From: Rhizobiales bacterium Ga0077525
Lineage (GTDB): Bacteria > Pseudomonadota > Alphaproteobacteria > Rhizobiales > Xanthobacteraceae
Length of the DNA: 57,443 nt
Direction: 5' to 3'
NCBI GenBank assembly: GCA_001464835.1
Contig: LNDS01000002.1
Location: 1 to 57,443 of the forward strand
The notes beneath the pieces were generated by a model. It searched no databases, had not been told where the DNA came from, and saw only the letters and a program-made list of their open reading frames with translations. The translations under genes and the position numbers were made by a program. Below, piece after piece: positions 46,733-55,205 of this stretch. How positions within the stretch are numbered: position 1 is the first letter of the stretch; the number at the start of each line of letters is the position of its first letter.

Positions 46733-48442
46733 TCAGTGCTGATAATGGAAATCGAGCACGGCACTGTCGCCCTTGCGGCTGGCGCGGACGCGGTCGGCGT
46801 TGCGCTGGACCAGATAGCCTGCGAGCAGCCGCAGGCCTTCCTCCGTTTCGCGGATTTGCTCGTCGGTAGGACGCCGTTCGGGCAGGACCAAAGCGTCGCC
46901 CTGATAGCTGAGGTGCACATCGAGATTGAATTCGTCGAAAGAAGCTTCCAGCAAAATCGGCCCCTGCACGTTGCAGTGTTCCACGATACTTTCGACAGAC
47001 TGGGCGGCGCCGAAGATCGCGCGTTCGATCACGTCCCGGCGCGCGCCCCATTTGGCGCCCTGCTGCTCGAGAAATGCACGAATGCCGTCGTGATTGTCGG
47101 TATCCGGCGCTAGCGACACCGACGCTCGCGTCCTCACGCCGATCCGGAAGACGGCATTCAACAGCAGCGCGCTGACAAGCCCGACGACAAGCCCGGAGCC
47201 GACGAAGGGCTGAAGCACCGCCGGCGCCTTTGCGTAAAGTCCGGGAAATATTTCGTAACCCAGACTGGCCGTCAGCGCGATCCCGACAATGAAGGTTCGA
47301 CGCGCGTCGAGCAACCGGCTGGTGATGATCTGCAGCCCGCTCACGGTGATGAAACAGCTGGTGAACAGAAAGGCCGCGCCGATCACCGCGCGCGGCATGG
47401 CGACAAGCGCCGCCGACACCACCGGAAACATCGAGAACACGATGAGCATGCCGCCGAGCCAAAACCCCACCCAACGCGACGTTACGCCCGTCGCATTCGA
47501 CATGCCGATCGATGACGACTGCGTATTGCCGCCGATGCTGCCGACAAGGCCGGCAATGATCGTCGACACCCCGTTTGACGTAATCCCCTTGCGGATCGAC
47601 GTCATGTCCGGCCGGATCCAGTCTCGGTCATTGATCTTCTGCGCGACGCTGAGGTCGCCCATGCCGCGCAGAGCGCATGTGAGGGCCGCGGCCATGAACG
47701 GAACAACGAGCTCCAGCCTCACTTGCGGAATCTGCGGCGCCCATGCCGGCAGCGCAAATAACGGCGCGTCGGCGAGAACCCGCATGGACTCCGGATTGAA
47801 AGCCCCCACTGCCACCGCAATGCCATAGCCGCAAGCCACGCCGATGATGGCGCAAAGCATCCGAAACGGTCCCTTGCCCCACAGATTGAGGCCGATCATC
47901 AAAACCAGCGTCGCGGCGCTGATAAGAAGCTCGGTTGGGGTCGCGCTCGCCCGCATCGTTTCTTTGTCGAGCCCAAAGAGCGACTGGATGGCGAGTATGC
48001 CGACATACAAGCCGATGAGCATGATGCACAGGCCGGATATTTCCGCCGGAAAGAAGGGCCGGAAACGGCGCACGATCTGCGCAAAGCCGGCCTCGAAAAC
48101 GCCGGCAAGCATGGTCATGCCGAGCAGCAGCGGCATGCCGCCGGCCTTGATCGCAATGATGCTGATCGGCACGTAGGGCGCCGCCGGCGCGGTGCTGATC
48201 AGAAAGCCGGACCCGATCCATTTTCCCGGCCAGGCTTGCAAGATGGTGCCAATGCCGCACGCCAGAAATGTCAGGCTGACGGCCTGGGCGACAATATCTT
48301 CGTTGGCGCCGCTGCCGCGCATGACGAGGATCGTATAGACCATGATCGGCGCCAATATCGTCAGCTGCTGTGCCGCATTGGCAAAGCAGATCAGCGCCGG
48401 CGGCCGCTCATCGACGCTATAGGTCAGGTTGCTCGGCCGCAT
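46733..48442 (-). CDS. NCS2-family nucleobase-type permease with C-terminal kinase-like domain
   Basis: A 569-residue protein from ATG 48442. Residues about 10-435 are a nucleobase:cation symporter-2 (solute carrier 23) permease with many membrane helices and the signature SSSIGMSNATGVTSRWVG; uracil, xanthine or urate is the usual type of substrate. Unusually, about 125 further cytoplasmic residues (445-569) follow. They resemble a degenerate RsbW/GHKL ATPase fold: a helix AAQSVESIVEHC at the N-box position, beta strands ILLEASFDEFNLDVHLSY, and EGLRLLAGYLV...SAVLDFHY at the end, lacking the key Asn and Gly residues. The operon encodes an RsbW-like kinase, a STAS protein and an RsbU-like phosphatase, so a transport-linked partner switch is suggested. 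Confidence 0.85.
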   Translation of the reverse strand: MRPSNLTYSVDERPPALICFANAAQQLTILAPIMVYTILVMRGSGANEDIVAQAVSLTFLACGIGTILQAWPGKWIGSGFLISTAPAAPYVPISIIAIKAGGMPLLLGMTMLAGVFEAGFAQIVRRFRPFFPAEISGLCIMLIGLYVGILAIQSLFGLDKETMRASATPTELLISAATLVLMIGLNLWGKGPFRMLCAIIGVACGYGIAVAVGAFNPESMRVLADAPLFALPAWAPQIPQVRLELVVPFMAAALTCALRGMGDLSVAQKINDRDWIRPDMTSIRKGITSNGVSTIIAGLVGSIGGNTQSSSIGMSNATGVTSRWVGFWLGGMLIVFSMFPVVSAALVAMPRAVIGAAFLFTSCFITVSGLQIITSRLLDARRTFIVGIALTASLGYEIFPGLYAKAPAVLQPFVGSGLVVGLVSALLLNAVFRIGVRTRASVSLAPDTDNHDGIRAFLEQQGAKWGARRDVIERAIFGAAQSVESIVEHCNVQGPILLEASFDEFNLDVHLSYQGDALVLPERRPTDEQIRETEEGLRLLAGYLVQRNADRVRASRKGDSAVLDFHYQH

Positions 48443-48486
48443 TGCCTTCCAAAGCGGTCCATGCCCGCCTCCCGGTTTTTCGTTTC

Positions 48487-48822
48487 TTATTTTGTCTTGA
48501 CGATGCCTTCTTCGCGCGTCGCGCAGATCATGAAAAGGTCCGTGAAATTGCCTATCTCGAACAGCCGCTTGATTTCGGGCGACATACCGCACAACACCAG
48601 TCTGCCTTTGCCTTGGTCCATCATCTTGGCGCCGATCAGCAGCGCGCGAAATCCTGCACTGCTGATATAGGGAATCTCCCGAAAGTCGATCAGGATGTGG
48701 CGAACACCTGAATTGATCAGCGCGGCCACCCGGTCGCCGAACGGCTTGGCGCCGTTGGTGTCGATCCTGCCGCGCGGCTCGACGACCGTGACCCCGTCCT
48801 GTTCCGATTCGATCAGTTCCAC
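48487..48822 (-). CDS. STAS-domain anti-sigma factor antagonist (RsbV/SpoIIAA-like), copy 1
   Basis: A 111-residue single STAS domain. The phosphorylatable Ser region is YISSAGFRALLIGAKMM, and VTVVEPRGRIDTNGAKPF forms the first strands. In partner switching the unphosphorylated form binds the RsbW-type kinase and frees its other partner; the RsbU-like phosphatase in this operon would reset it. It lies 22 bp after the RsbW-like gene and 44 bp before the permease. Confidence 0.88.
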   Translation of the reverse strand: MELIESEQDGVTVVEPRGRIDTNGAKPFGDRVAALINSGVRHILIDFREIPYISSAGFRALLIGAKMMDQGKGRLVLCGMSPEIKRLFEIGNFTDLFMICATREEGIVKTK

Positions 48823-48844
48823 GTCACACTCCTATTTCGGCGCT

Positions 48845-49261
48845 TTAGGTGGATAATTTCTTTGTCATGCGCAGCCGGTTGATTCCGCCGGCGCTGGAAT
48901 AGTCGATGCCATCCATCAGGCTGCGAATGAAATGAATTCCAAGGCCGCCAACCTCGCGTGACTGCAGCGAGGTTTCCAATTCCGGCGCCGGAGCCTGGGT
49001 CAGGTCGAACGGCCGGGCGCGGTCCTCAATCAGCAGCACGACCTCCCCCGGCCGATGTTCCAGCCTTATCGTGATGTCGCTCTTGTCTCCTGGATCGTAG
49101 CCATAAGCGATGATGTTATTGAGCGCGTCATCCAGAACAACATTCATATCGTGTAGTATGGGCGCCGCCAGGTGATGGTGCGCTCCAAATCGAGCCAGCA
49201 TGGCGGCCGCAAGCGGCATGTCTTCCTTCAGGTTCCGGATGCGGACCTCCATCGACGTCAT
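48845..49261 (-). CDS. RsbW-like anti-sigma regulatory serine kinase, copy 1
   Basis: A 138-residue GHKL ATPase domain with N-box DDALNNIIAYGY, G1 box EDRARPFDL and G2 box VGGLGIHFI, so it should bind ATP. Such kinases phosphorylate the STAS antagonist on Ser and sequester a target, classically a sigma factor. No sigma factor gene is present in the window, so the sequestered partner is unknown. First gene of the partner-switch operon, 151 bp downstream of the CCAAGG box of element copy E; no better upstream start was found. Confidence 0.88.
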   Translation of the reverse strand: MTSMEVRIRNLKEDMPLAAAMLARFGAHHHLAAPILHDMNVVLDDALNNIIAYGYDPGDKSDITIRLEHRPGEVVLLIEDRARPFDLTQAPAPELETSLQSREVGGLGIHFIRSLMDGIDYSSAGGINRLRMTKKLST

Positions 49262-49412
49262 GCTGGCACCCCCGCCACCACGGCGGTTCTAAAAACGGTC
49301 CTTCCGAAGATGGCAGGCCCGGGCCGCGCCGTCACTGGCTTAGCCCTGGGGAGCGACGATGCTTTGGATAACTCGAACATTGAGGGAGTTTTTCGCACCG
49401 CAGCGACAACGT

Positions 49413-49455
49413 CCTTGGGACAGACCTGATTTATCCTGAATCGTTCTGAATCGGC
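49413..49455 (-). promoter_or_regulatory. Shared operon-head element, copy E (partner-switch operon, divergent region)
   Basis: Head CCTTGGGACAGAC (49413-49425), then three 10-bp repeats CTGATTTATC, CTGAATCGTT, CTGAATCGGC on the + strand. It lies in the divergent region, 151 bp from the RsbW-like gene on - and 81 bp from the STAS gene on +, so it might serve both directions. Confidence 0.72.
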
Positions 49456-49536
49456 GTTTCCGGCATTTCGCCCGCAGCGCTATTGCCGCTAATATTGGCA
49501 AGCCAGACACTTCCGGCAGGGGACGAGACGCGGCGA

Positions 49537-49872
49537 ATGCAAATCAGGATCGAGGAACTGGCGGGCGATATCACGGTGGCAGGTCTCGATGGCCGTTTCG
49601 ACACGACAGGGGCAATCGCCATCGAAATGCCGTTCAATACGCTGGCCAATGAGCGGCGCGCACTCGTCGTCGATCTGTCGAATGTCAGCTTCATGTCGTC
49701 CTATGGCATTCGCGTCCTGCTCAGAGGCGCCAAGATCTCCACCGGAAAAGGCGCCAGGCTGGTGATCTGTTGCCCCGAAACGGCGGTCTGCAAGGTCTTG
49801 AGAACCGCGGGAACCAGCGACCTCATCCCGATCTACCCAACACGCGACGCCGCGGTGGCCGCGCTTGGCTGA
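49537..49872 (+). CDS. STAS-domain anti-sigma factor antagonist, copy 2
   Basis: A 111-residue STAS domain from ATG 49537 (MQIRIEELAGDITVAGLDGR). The phospho-acceptor region is SFMSSYGIRVLLRGAKI. It is a diverged paralogue of the STAS protein encoded divergently at 48487-48822. It is followed immediately by a second RsbW-like gene, so the two partner-switch pairs mirror each other around element copy E. An earlier in-frame ATG at 49483 is possible but adds no domain sequence. Confidence 0.86.
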   Translation: MQIRIEELAGDITVAGLDGRFDTTGAIAIEMPFNTLANERRALVVDLSNVSFMSSYGIRVLLRGAKISTGKGARLVICCPETAVCKVLRTAGTSDLIPIYPTRDAAVAALG

Positions 49873-49876
49873 TGTC

Positions 49877-50332
49877 ATGCAAAAAGCCACCACAACGGGC
49901 GGCGACCGGCTGGTGTTGCGGTCCAGACTGGACGAACTGCAACGTCTGGCGACATGGGTCGAGGCCGTGGCGAACCATGCGGCATTGAGCGCCGAGCAGG
50001 CCTTCGCTCTTCAGCTATGTCTTGAAGAGGCCGTGGCCAATATCGTGATGTATGGCGGCGCGGCGGACGATGCGGCGATTTCCGTCGAGGTTTCGCAGGC
50101 CGGCGGCGATTTGACCGTCCTCATCGAAGACAGCGCGCGGGCATTCGACCCGACCCAGGTGCCGCCGCGCGAAAAACCGGTCTCGCTCGACAAGGCCCGC
50201 GTCGGCGCGTTGGGGGTGCATCTGATGCGGCATTATTCATCGCAGATGCGTTACGAGCGGCGCAATGGCCGCAACTGTCTCATCTTGACTTTCAACCGGC
50301 CGGAAGCGCCGAATGATGAGCTTGGGCGATGA
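49877..50332 (+). CDS. RsbW-like anti-sigma regulatory serine kinase, copy 2
   Basis: A 151-residue GHKL ATPase domain: N-box LEEAVANIVMYGG, G1 box IEDSARAFDP and G2 box VGALGVHLM. ATG 49877 follows the STAS stop by 4 bp; a TTG at 49865 overlapping that stop is possible. Its end overlaps the ATG of the winged-helix ATPase gene by 4 bp (ATGA), so kinase and regulator are coupled. A direct switch-to-transcription-regulator link, with the regulator as the kinase's target, is a reasonable hypothesis. Confidence 0.87.
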   Translation: MQKATTTGGDRLVLRSRLDELQRLATWVEAVANHAALSAEQAFALQLCLEEAVANIVMYGGAADDAAISVEVSQAGGDLTVLIEDSARAFDPTQVPPREKPVSLDKARVGALGVHLMRHYSSQMRYERRNGRNCLILTFNRPEAPNDELGR

Positions 50333-52389
50333 CCGCAGCTGCGGCATTCGTATTCGGACCATTCCGCTTGCTGGTGCAGCGCCGTGAACTGCTGATGCAC
50401 GGCATTCCGGTTACGCTTGGGCAGCGCGCGATCGAAGTGCTTTTGACTCTCGTCAGCCGCGCCGGTCAGCTCGTGACCAAGGACGAGATCATGGCCGAAG
50501 TCTGGCCTGGCGTCATCGTGGAAGAGAATAACCTTCAGGTTCACATATCTGCCTTGCGCAAGGCTTTGGCATCGGCGGGCGATGCGAAACCCTTTCTGTT
50601 GACGGTGGCAGGCCGTGGCTATCGCTTCGTGGCGCCGGTCGAAATCGAAAGCACCGACGCCAAGCCCACGGCCTCAGTTCCTCCCGAAAAATCCAGCGCG
50701 CCCGCACGCACCGGCAATCTCCCGCAGCAACTAACCAGTTTCGTCGGCCGCCAGCCGGAGATCGATCTTGTTACCAAAGAATTGCAAAGCCACCGCCTCG
50801 TCACGCTCACCGGAGCGGGCGGCGTCGGCAAGACCCGTCTGGCTATCGAAGCCGGTTGGCGGCTCGCAACTCGCTACCCCGATGGGATATGGCTTGTAGA
50901 ACTCGCGCCCCTGCAGGATCAGAAGCTCGTCATTACCGCGATCGCGGAAACCCTGGGCATCGAATCGCGTGACGGCCCTGCCACGATGACGGCGGCCGCT
51001 GCTCTCGGCGGCAGGCACATGCTGCTGATCCTGGACAATTGCGAGCACGTCATCGGCGAAGCCGCGGCAGTTGCGGAAGCGTTACTGCGCGCGGCGCCGC
51101 ATTTTTCCATTCTGGCAACCAGCCGCGAGCGTTTGGCGATCGACGGAGAAACCGTCCTGCGCGTGCCGTCGCTACAAAGTCCAGCCCCGGCGGCGGCGCT
51201 TACTGCCGCCGCAGCGCAGGATTTCGAAGCGGTGCGCCTGTTCGTCGAACGCGCGCGCGGGACAGGTGAAGACTGGTCCCTCGACGACGCCAACGCAGCC
51301 GCGGTGGCGTCCATCTGCCGCCGGCTCGATGGAATACCGCTCGCGATCGAGATGGCGGTACCGCGGTTGCGCGTGCTGTCACTCGCCCAACTCGCAAAGG
51401 GCCTCGACGAGCGTTTCAAGGTCCTGTCGCAGGGCAGCCGAACGGCGTTGCCCCGTCATCGCACATTGCAAGCAGTGATCGACTGGAGCTATGCGCTATT
51501 GAGCGATCCGGAGAAACTTCTGCTGCAGCGCTTGTCGCTGTTCGCGGGTGGCGTCGGTATCGACGCCATTGCCGCCGCGGCCACGGATAGCGAATTGCCC
51601 GACACGCAAATTTTCGATCTGCTGATATCGCTGATTGAGAAGTCGCTGTTGACCGCCGAACACGGCAAGCGCGAACGACGCTACCGGCTGCTCGAATCGA
51701 CGCGGGAATATGCACGGCAGAAACTCGCATCGGATGCTGCGCTCGTTCTGCGCCGCCGGCACGCGGATTTCTATCGCGCGCGCATGGCGCAGGCTGCGGC
51801 CGAATGGGAAACCACGCCTGGCGAACATTGGCTCGACAGCTACGGTCCCGATATCGACGAGGTGCGCGCCGCGCTGCAATGGGCCTTCGGGCCGCAGGGC
51901 GACATCGCCCTCGCCCTCAATCTGGTCGCGAACAGTCATGTCCTCTGGGGCGAACTCGGCCTGACCTTTGAGCACAGGCGCTGGGTGCAGACGGCGCTCG
52001 ATCGGGTTGACGACATGACGCCGAAGAAGACCATCGCGCGCCTGCTGTCGTGGCATGCGGGCGACGTCAAGGATATCGACGATCCAAGCGACTACGACGA
52101 CGCCCTGCGCGCAGCGGATCTGCATGCTCAGCTCGGCGACGCCTTCGCCGAGGGACAGGCCCTGCTGCGTGCCGGCAGCGTCGGACTGGTGCCCGACGGT
52201 GGAGAGAGTTTGCTGCGCAAAGCGCACGCGCTGCTCGGGCCCTTCGGCCCGACCAAGACACTGGCGCGCTGCCTGAGCGCTTTGGCGTCGAGCCGCTTGC
52301 TTGCCGGCGACATGCTGCAAGCGCGGCAACTACACGAGCAAGCGCTGTCCACGTCGCGACAGATCGGTATCCAGGCCGAACGGGCCTGA
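50329..52389 (+). CDS. Winged-helix DNA-binding NTPase regulator (STAND-type ATPase)
   Basis: A 686-residue protein. Residues about 5-103 are an OmpR/PhoB-type winged helix (FGPFRLLVQRRELL, IMAEVWPG, GRGYRFVAP). A STAND/NB-ARC-like ATPase follows with Walker A GAGGVGKT at 162-169 and Walker B LLILDNCEHV near 233-242. The C-terminal part is helical and TPR-like. Members of this family are often 900 residues or more with longer repeat regions; this one stops in QIGIQAERA, so its sensor end may be shortened. OmpR-type winged helices bind direct repeats spaced 10-11 bp, so this is the best local candidate to bind the shared operon-head elements. Confidence 0.85.
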   Translation: MTAAAAFVFGPFRLLVQRRELLMHGIPVTLGQRAIEVLLTLVSRAGQLVTKDEIMAEVWPGVIVEENNLQVHISALRKALASAGDAKPFLLTVAGRGYRFVAPVEIESTDAKPTASVPPEKSSAPARTGNLPQQLTSFVGRQPEIDLVTKELQSHRLVTLTGAGGVGKTRLAIEAGWRLATRYPDGIWLVELAPLQDQKLVITAIAETLGIESRDGPATMTAAAALGGRHMLLILDNCEHVIGEAAAVAEALLRAAPHFSILATSRERLAIDGETVLRVPSLQSPAPAAALTAAAAQDFEAVRLFVERARGTGEDWSLDDANAAAVASICRRLDGIPLAIEMAVPRLRVLSLAQLAKGLDERFKVLSQGSRTALPRHRTLQAVIDWSYALLSDPEKLLLQRLSLFAGGVGIDAIAAAATDSELPDTQIFDLLISLIEKSLLTAEHGKRERRYRLLESTREYARQKLASDAALVLRRRHADFYRARMAQAAAEWETTPGEHWLDSYGPDIDEVRAALQWAFGPQGDIALALNLVANSHVLWGELGLTFEHRRWVQTALDRVDDMTPKKTIARLLSWHAGDVKDIDDPSDYDDALRAADLHAQLGDAFAEGQALLRAGSVGLVPDGGESLLRKAHALLGPFGPTKTLARCLSALASSRLLAGDMLQARQLHEQALSTSRQIGIQAERA

Positions 52390-52508
52390 GTTGCCTCTTT
52401 GCCGCGAAATTGCCCATGGATGGCGGCCGCATTCGTGTAAACGCCATGCTTGTTCGCGCCCGGCGAGCCCCCTTGCGCCGCGGCGCCTGAGGGCTTATAT
52501 TCCTCTTT

Positions 52509-53174
52509 ATGCCCATCGCCCCCATGTTTCGCAAACCCATCGGCCGCCTGCGCGTCGAGCCGCTCGACCCAGCGGGCATCCCGACCGGCGCGCGACCGCG
52601 CACCGCGCAAGGCAAGACGTCGCGCCGGCCGCATGCCGACGCCAAGGTCGCCGAGGTGCGCCACCTGATCGAGAAGACGACCTTGACCTATGGCGAGATC
52701 GCCCGGCGCACCGGCGTCGGCCGCGCCTCGATCTGCCGCTGGACGCGCGACCACGGATGGGTGCGCGACGCCTGGGCGCCGCGCGCCACCGATACGCTGC
52801 CGACCGCGCGCGCCGGGCAGCGGCGCAAGCTGCGCATGCTGTCAGAGCGGCTGCGCGTCATCGCCGAGCGTCATGTGCTTGAGCTTGAGCAAGCGCCGCA
52901 GATCGATGCCGACAGACTGATGCAGGCTTTGCAACTTTTGAAGATGGCGCGGCTCGAGGCGATGGGCCGCAGGCGGCGGCGCAAAGTTTATGACGCGCCG
53001 GCGCGCACCGGCCGTCAAATGATTGACGAGCAGGACGCCATCCGCACCGCGATCAAGGAAATGCACCGCGGCGGGGTGAACGTCGACGCGGCGCCGCCGG
53101 AAGCCGTCGATCTCGTGCTCGATGCGTACCGTCCGCCGGACGGGCCGGCGTTGAGGGGGCGAGGGAGACGGTAG
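52509..53174 (+). CDS. Hypothetical helix-turn-helix protein
   Basis: A 221-residue, very Arg/Ala-rich basic protein. A Sigma-70-r4/terminase-type HTH is visible at about residues 47-80 (VRHLIEKTTLTYGEIARRTGV, then GRASICRWTRDHGW). It is followed by RRKLRMLSERLRVIAERHV, probably helical. Phage terminase small subunits have similar HTHs, but no phage genes are near. It probably binds DNA; no targets can be named. It is monocistronic, between the ATPase regulator and the Crp-type gene. Confidence 0.6.
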   Translation: MPIAPMFRKPIGRLRVEPLDPAGIPTGARPRTAQGKTSRRPHADAKVAEVRHLIEKTTLTYGEIARRTGVGRASICRWTRDHGWVRDAWAPRATDTLPTARAGQRRKLRMLSERLRVIAERHVLELEQAPQIDADRLMQALQLLKMARLEAMGRRRRRKVYDAPARTGRQMIDEQDAIRTAIKEMHRGGVNVDAAPPEAVDLVLDAYRPPDGPALRGRGRR

Positions 53175-53324
53175 CGTCCCTGCGCGCCCGCTGTAAGACG
53201 ATTTACCGCAGCGGTTCCCATAGACGGCCTATGTTCGATGCAGTACATATAGCCATCATCGGCAGTATGACCTGGCGCGGTGCCGGAGAGACAGCGTGTG
53301 CTCCCCCTTCACCAGGAGCGACCT

Positions 53325-54062
53325 ATGACGTCTCGTGAGCCGACAGCAAAGCCCCGCAAGCGAAGCGCAAACGGGAAAGCCAGAAATGCGGCGCCGTTCG
53401 ATCCGGCGATTTATCTGGATACCATCGCCAAGGGCCGGACGATCACGCATTACAAGAAGAAGAGCGTCCTCTTCACCCAGGGCGACGTCGCCGACGCGGT
53501 CATCTATATCCGCGCCGGCAAGATCAAGGTCGCGGTGGTATCGGCGGAAGGCAACGAGGCCGTGGTCGCGATTCTCGGCGCCGACGAGTTTCTCGGCGAA
53601 GGCTGCCTGATCGGACAGCCGAAACGCCTGGCAACGGCGTCGGCCATGTCGGATTGCACGGTGATGCACGTCAGCAAGACGGAAATCCAGCGCGTGCTGA
53701 AGGACGAGCCGAACTTCTCGCGGATGTTCGTCACGCATATTCTGGCCCGCAACGAACGCATTCAGGAAGATCTGGTCGATCAGCTCTTCAACTCGACCGA
53801 AAAGCGGCTGGCGCGCGTTCTGCTGTTGCTGGCGAATTTCGGCAAGGCCGGCCGCCCGGAGCCGATCATCGGCAAAATAAGCCAGGAAACACTGGCCGAA
53901 ATGATCGGCACGACGCGCTCCCGCGTCAGCCATTTCATGAACAAATTTCGTAAACTCGGTTTCATCACCTACAACGGCCATATCGACGTCCATAGCTCAT
54001 TGCTCAGCGTCGTCCTCGCCGACAAGGCGCGCTCGGTCGCGCCGGCGCTTGAAACCCCGTGA
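53325..54062 (+). CDS. Crp/Fnr-family transcriptional regulator
   Basis: A 245-residue protein from ATG 53325 (after AGGAG). A Lys/Arg-rich leader precedes a cyclic-nucleotide-binding-type beta barrel (about 25-140, with LFTQGDVADAVIYIRAGKIKV and GADEFLGEGCLIG). A C-terminal Crp HTH carries the recognition helix in TTRSRVSHFMNKFRKLGFI. The N-terminal Cys cluster of Fnr is absent, so it does not sense oxygen that way; its effector is unknown. Monocistronic, upstream of a histidine kinase gene. Confidence 0.9.
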   Translation: MTSREPTAKPRKRSANGKARNAAPFDPAIYLDTIAKGRTITHYKKKSVLFTQGDVADAVIYIRAGKIKVAVVSAEGNEAVVAILGADEFLGEGCLIGQPKRLATASAMSDCTVMHVSKTEIQRVLKDEPNFSRMFVTHILARNERIQEDLVDQLFNSTEKRLARVLLLLANFGKAGRPEPIIGKISQETLAEMIGTTRSRVSHFMNKFRKLGFITYNGHIDVHSSLLSVVLADKARSVAPALETP

Positions 54063-54160
54063 ACGCGCCGTCGGCAAGGTGATCCATTTTGAACAGTTTC
54101 GCCTCCGCCCGGCTGCTAGCCTGACATTAAGGGGACGCAACCTTGCGTCGGAGGTCTCGC

Positions 54161-54973
54161 ATGCCAGCTCTGTCGCTGAGCGATCGCACGCATCAGCGCG
54201 CGGTCTCACTGCCAACGTCGGAGTTTCAACAGCCGGCCGATGGCGCGCACGATTCCTGTGGCGCGCTTCACGAAGGCACGGTCGAGCTGGCGCGTCTGCA
54301 ACAGGCCGAAGCCAGCCTTTCGGCCTCATTGGCGCGCGAGCGCCTGCTGGTGGCGCAGAAGGATGAGCTCATCCGCCACAAGGATCTGCTGAGCCGCGAA
54401 TCCGATCATCGCCTGATGAACGGACTGCAATTGGTGACCAGCCTGCTGACGATGCAGAGCCGCCTGGTCAGCGACGAAAACTGCGCCGCCCAGTTGCGGA
54501 TGGCGGCCAACCGCGTCGCCATGATCGGCAGCGTGCACCGCAGCCTGCACGCGCTCGACAATATCGAGAGCGTCGATCTAACGGCCTATCTCACCGGCCT
54601 CTGCAAGGACATGGCCGCCATGCTGGCGACCAACAGCAACGCCAACGCGCTCGCGGTCGAAGGCATTGCGCTGAAAGTGCCGAGCGCCATCGGCATTCCG
54701 CTCGGCTTCGTCGTCAGCGAGCTGGTGACGAACTCCGCCAAATATGCGCCCGGCAAGATTGCCGTGCGCGTCGGCGCCGACCCCAAAGGCGGTTACGCGC
54801 TGTCGGTCACCGATAGGGGCAAGGGATTGCCGAAAGATTTCGATCCGACCAAGACCAAGGGCCTTGGCATGCGTATCGTCATGTCGCTCATCAAGCAGAT
54901 CGGCGGCACGTTGCGCTTTTCGTCCCGGGAGGGAATGCGCGGCACACGCTTCACCGTGCATTTCACCTGTTAG
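54161..54973 (+). CDS. HisKA_2-type sensor histidine kinase, soluble
   Basis: A 270-residue kinase from ATG 54161 (after GGAGG). A poorly conserved N-terminus and a helix (about residues 45-85) precede the HisKA_2 phospho-acceptor region with His in ESDHRLMNGLQLVTSLL. The HATPase_c domain follows: VVSELVTNSAKYAPG (N-box), VTDRGKGLP (G1) and TKGLGMRIVMSL (G2). No membrane helix or known sensor domain is seen, so it is cytoplasmic. HisKA_2/HWE kinases in alphaproteobacteria often feed PhyR-type general stress responses, but no PhyR, NepR or EcfG gene is present here. Confidence 0.87.
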   Translation: MPALSLSDRTHQRAVSLPTSEFQQPADGAHDSCGALHEGTVELARLQQAEASLSASLARERLLVAQKDELIRHKDLLSRESDHRLMNGLQLVTSLLTMQSRLVSDENCAAQLRMAANRVAMIGSVHRSLHALDNIESVDLTAYLTGLCKDMAAMLATNSNANALAVEGIALKVPSAIGIPLGFVVSELVTNSAKYAPGKIAVRVGADPKGGYALSVTDRGKGLPKDFDPTKTKGLGMRIVMSLIKQIGGTLRFSSREGMRGTRFTVHFTC

Positions 54974-55205
54974 CGCGTATTCGAGCGAAAGCCGGAAAAG
55001 CTCTCGGCGGCGTCCGGCGCGCCTGGTTGGCCTGCGACCGGCCGCGACGCCGCGCCTTCACCGCGTCTGTATAGAATGTCGCAGTGTTTCTTTTTGACCA
55101 GACCTTGAAGGCCTGTCGACACACCTTGCCCATGCACGCAGTCTCTCGCGTCCCGCCCTCTGCACCCCCCAATCCCCGCATAGGGCGGGATCGCCTGCTG
55201 CATGA

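Noticed and set aside
49258..49380. 40-codon minus-strand frame ending in ATGA overlap with the RsbW-like gene
   Set aside because: No ribosome-binding site and no recognisable protein; more likely the 5' leader of the RsbW-like gene.
52509..53174. HTH protein considered as a phage terminase small subunit
   Set aside because: No large terminase, portal or other phage gene is near, and the C-terminal part does not match.
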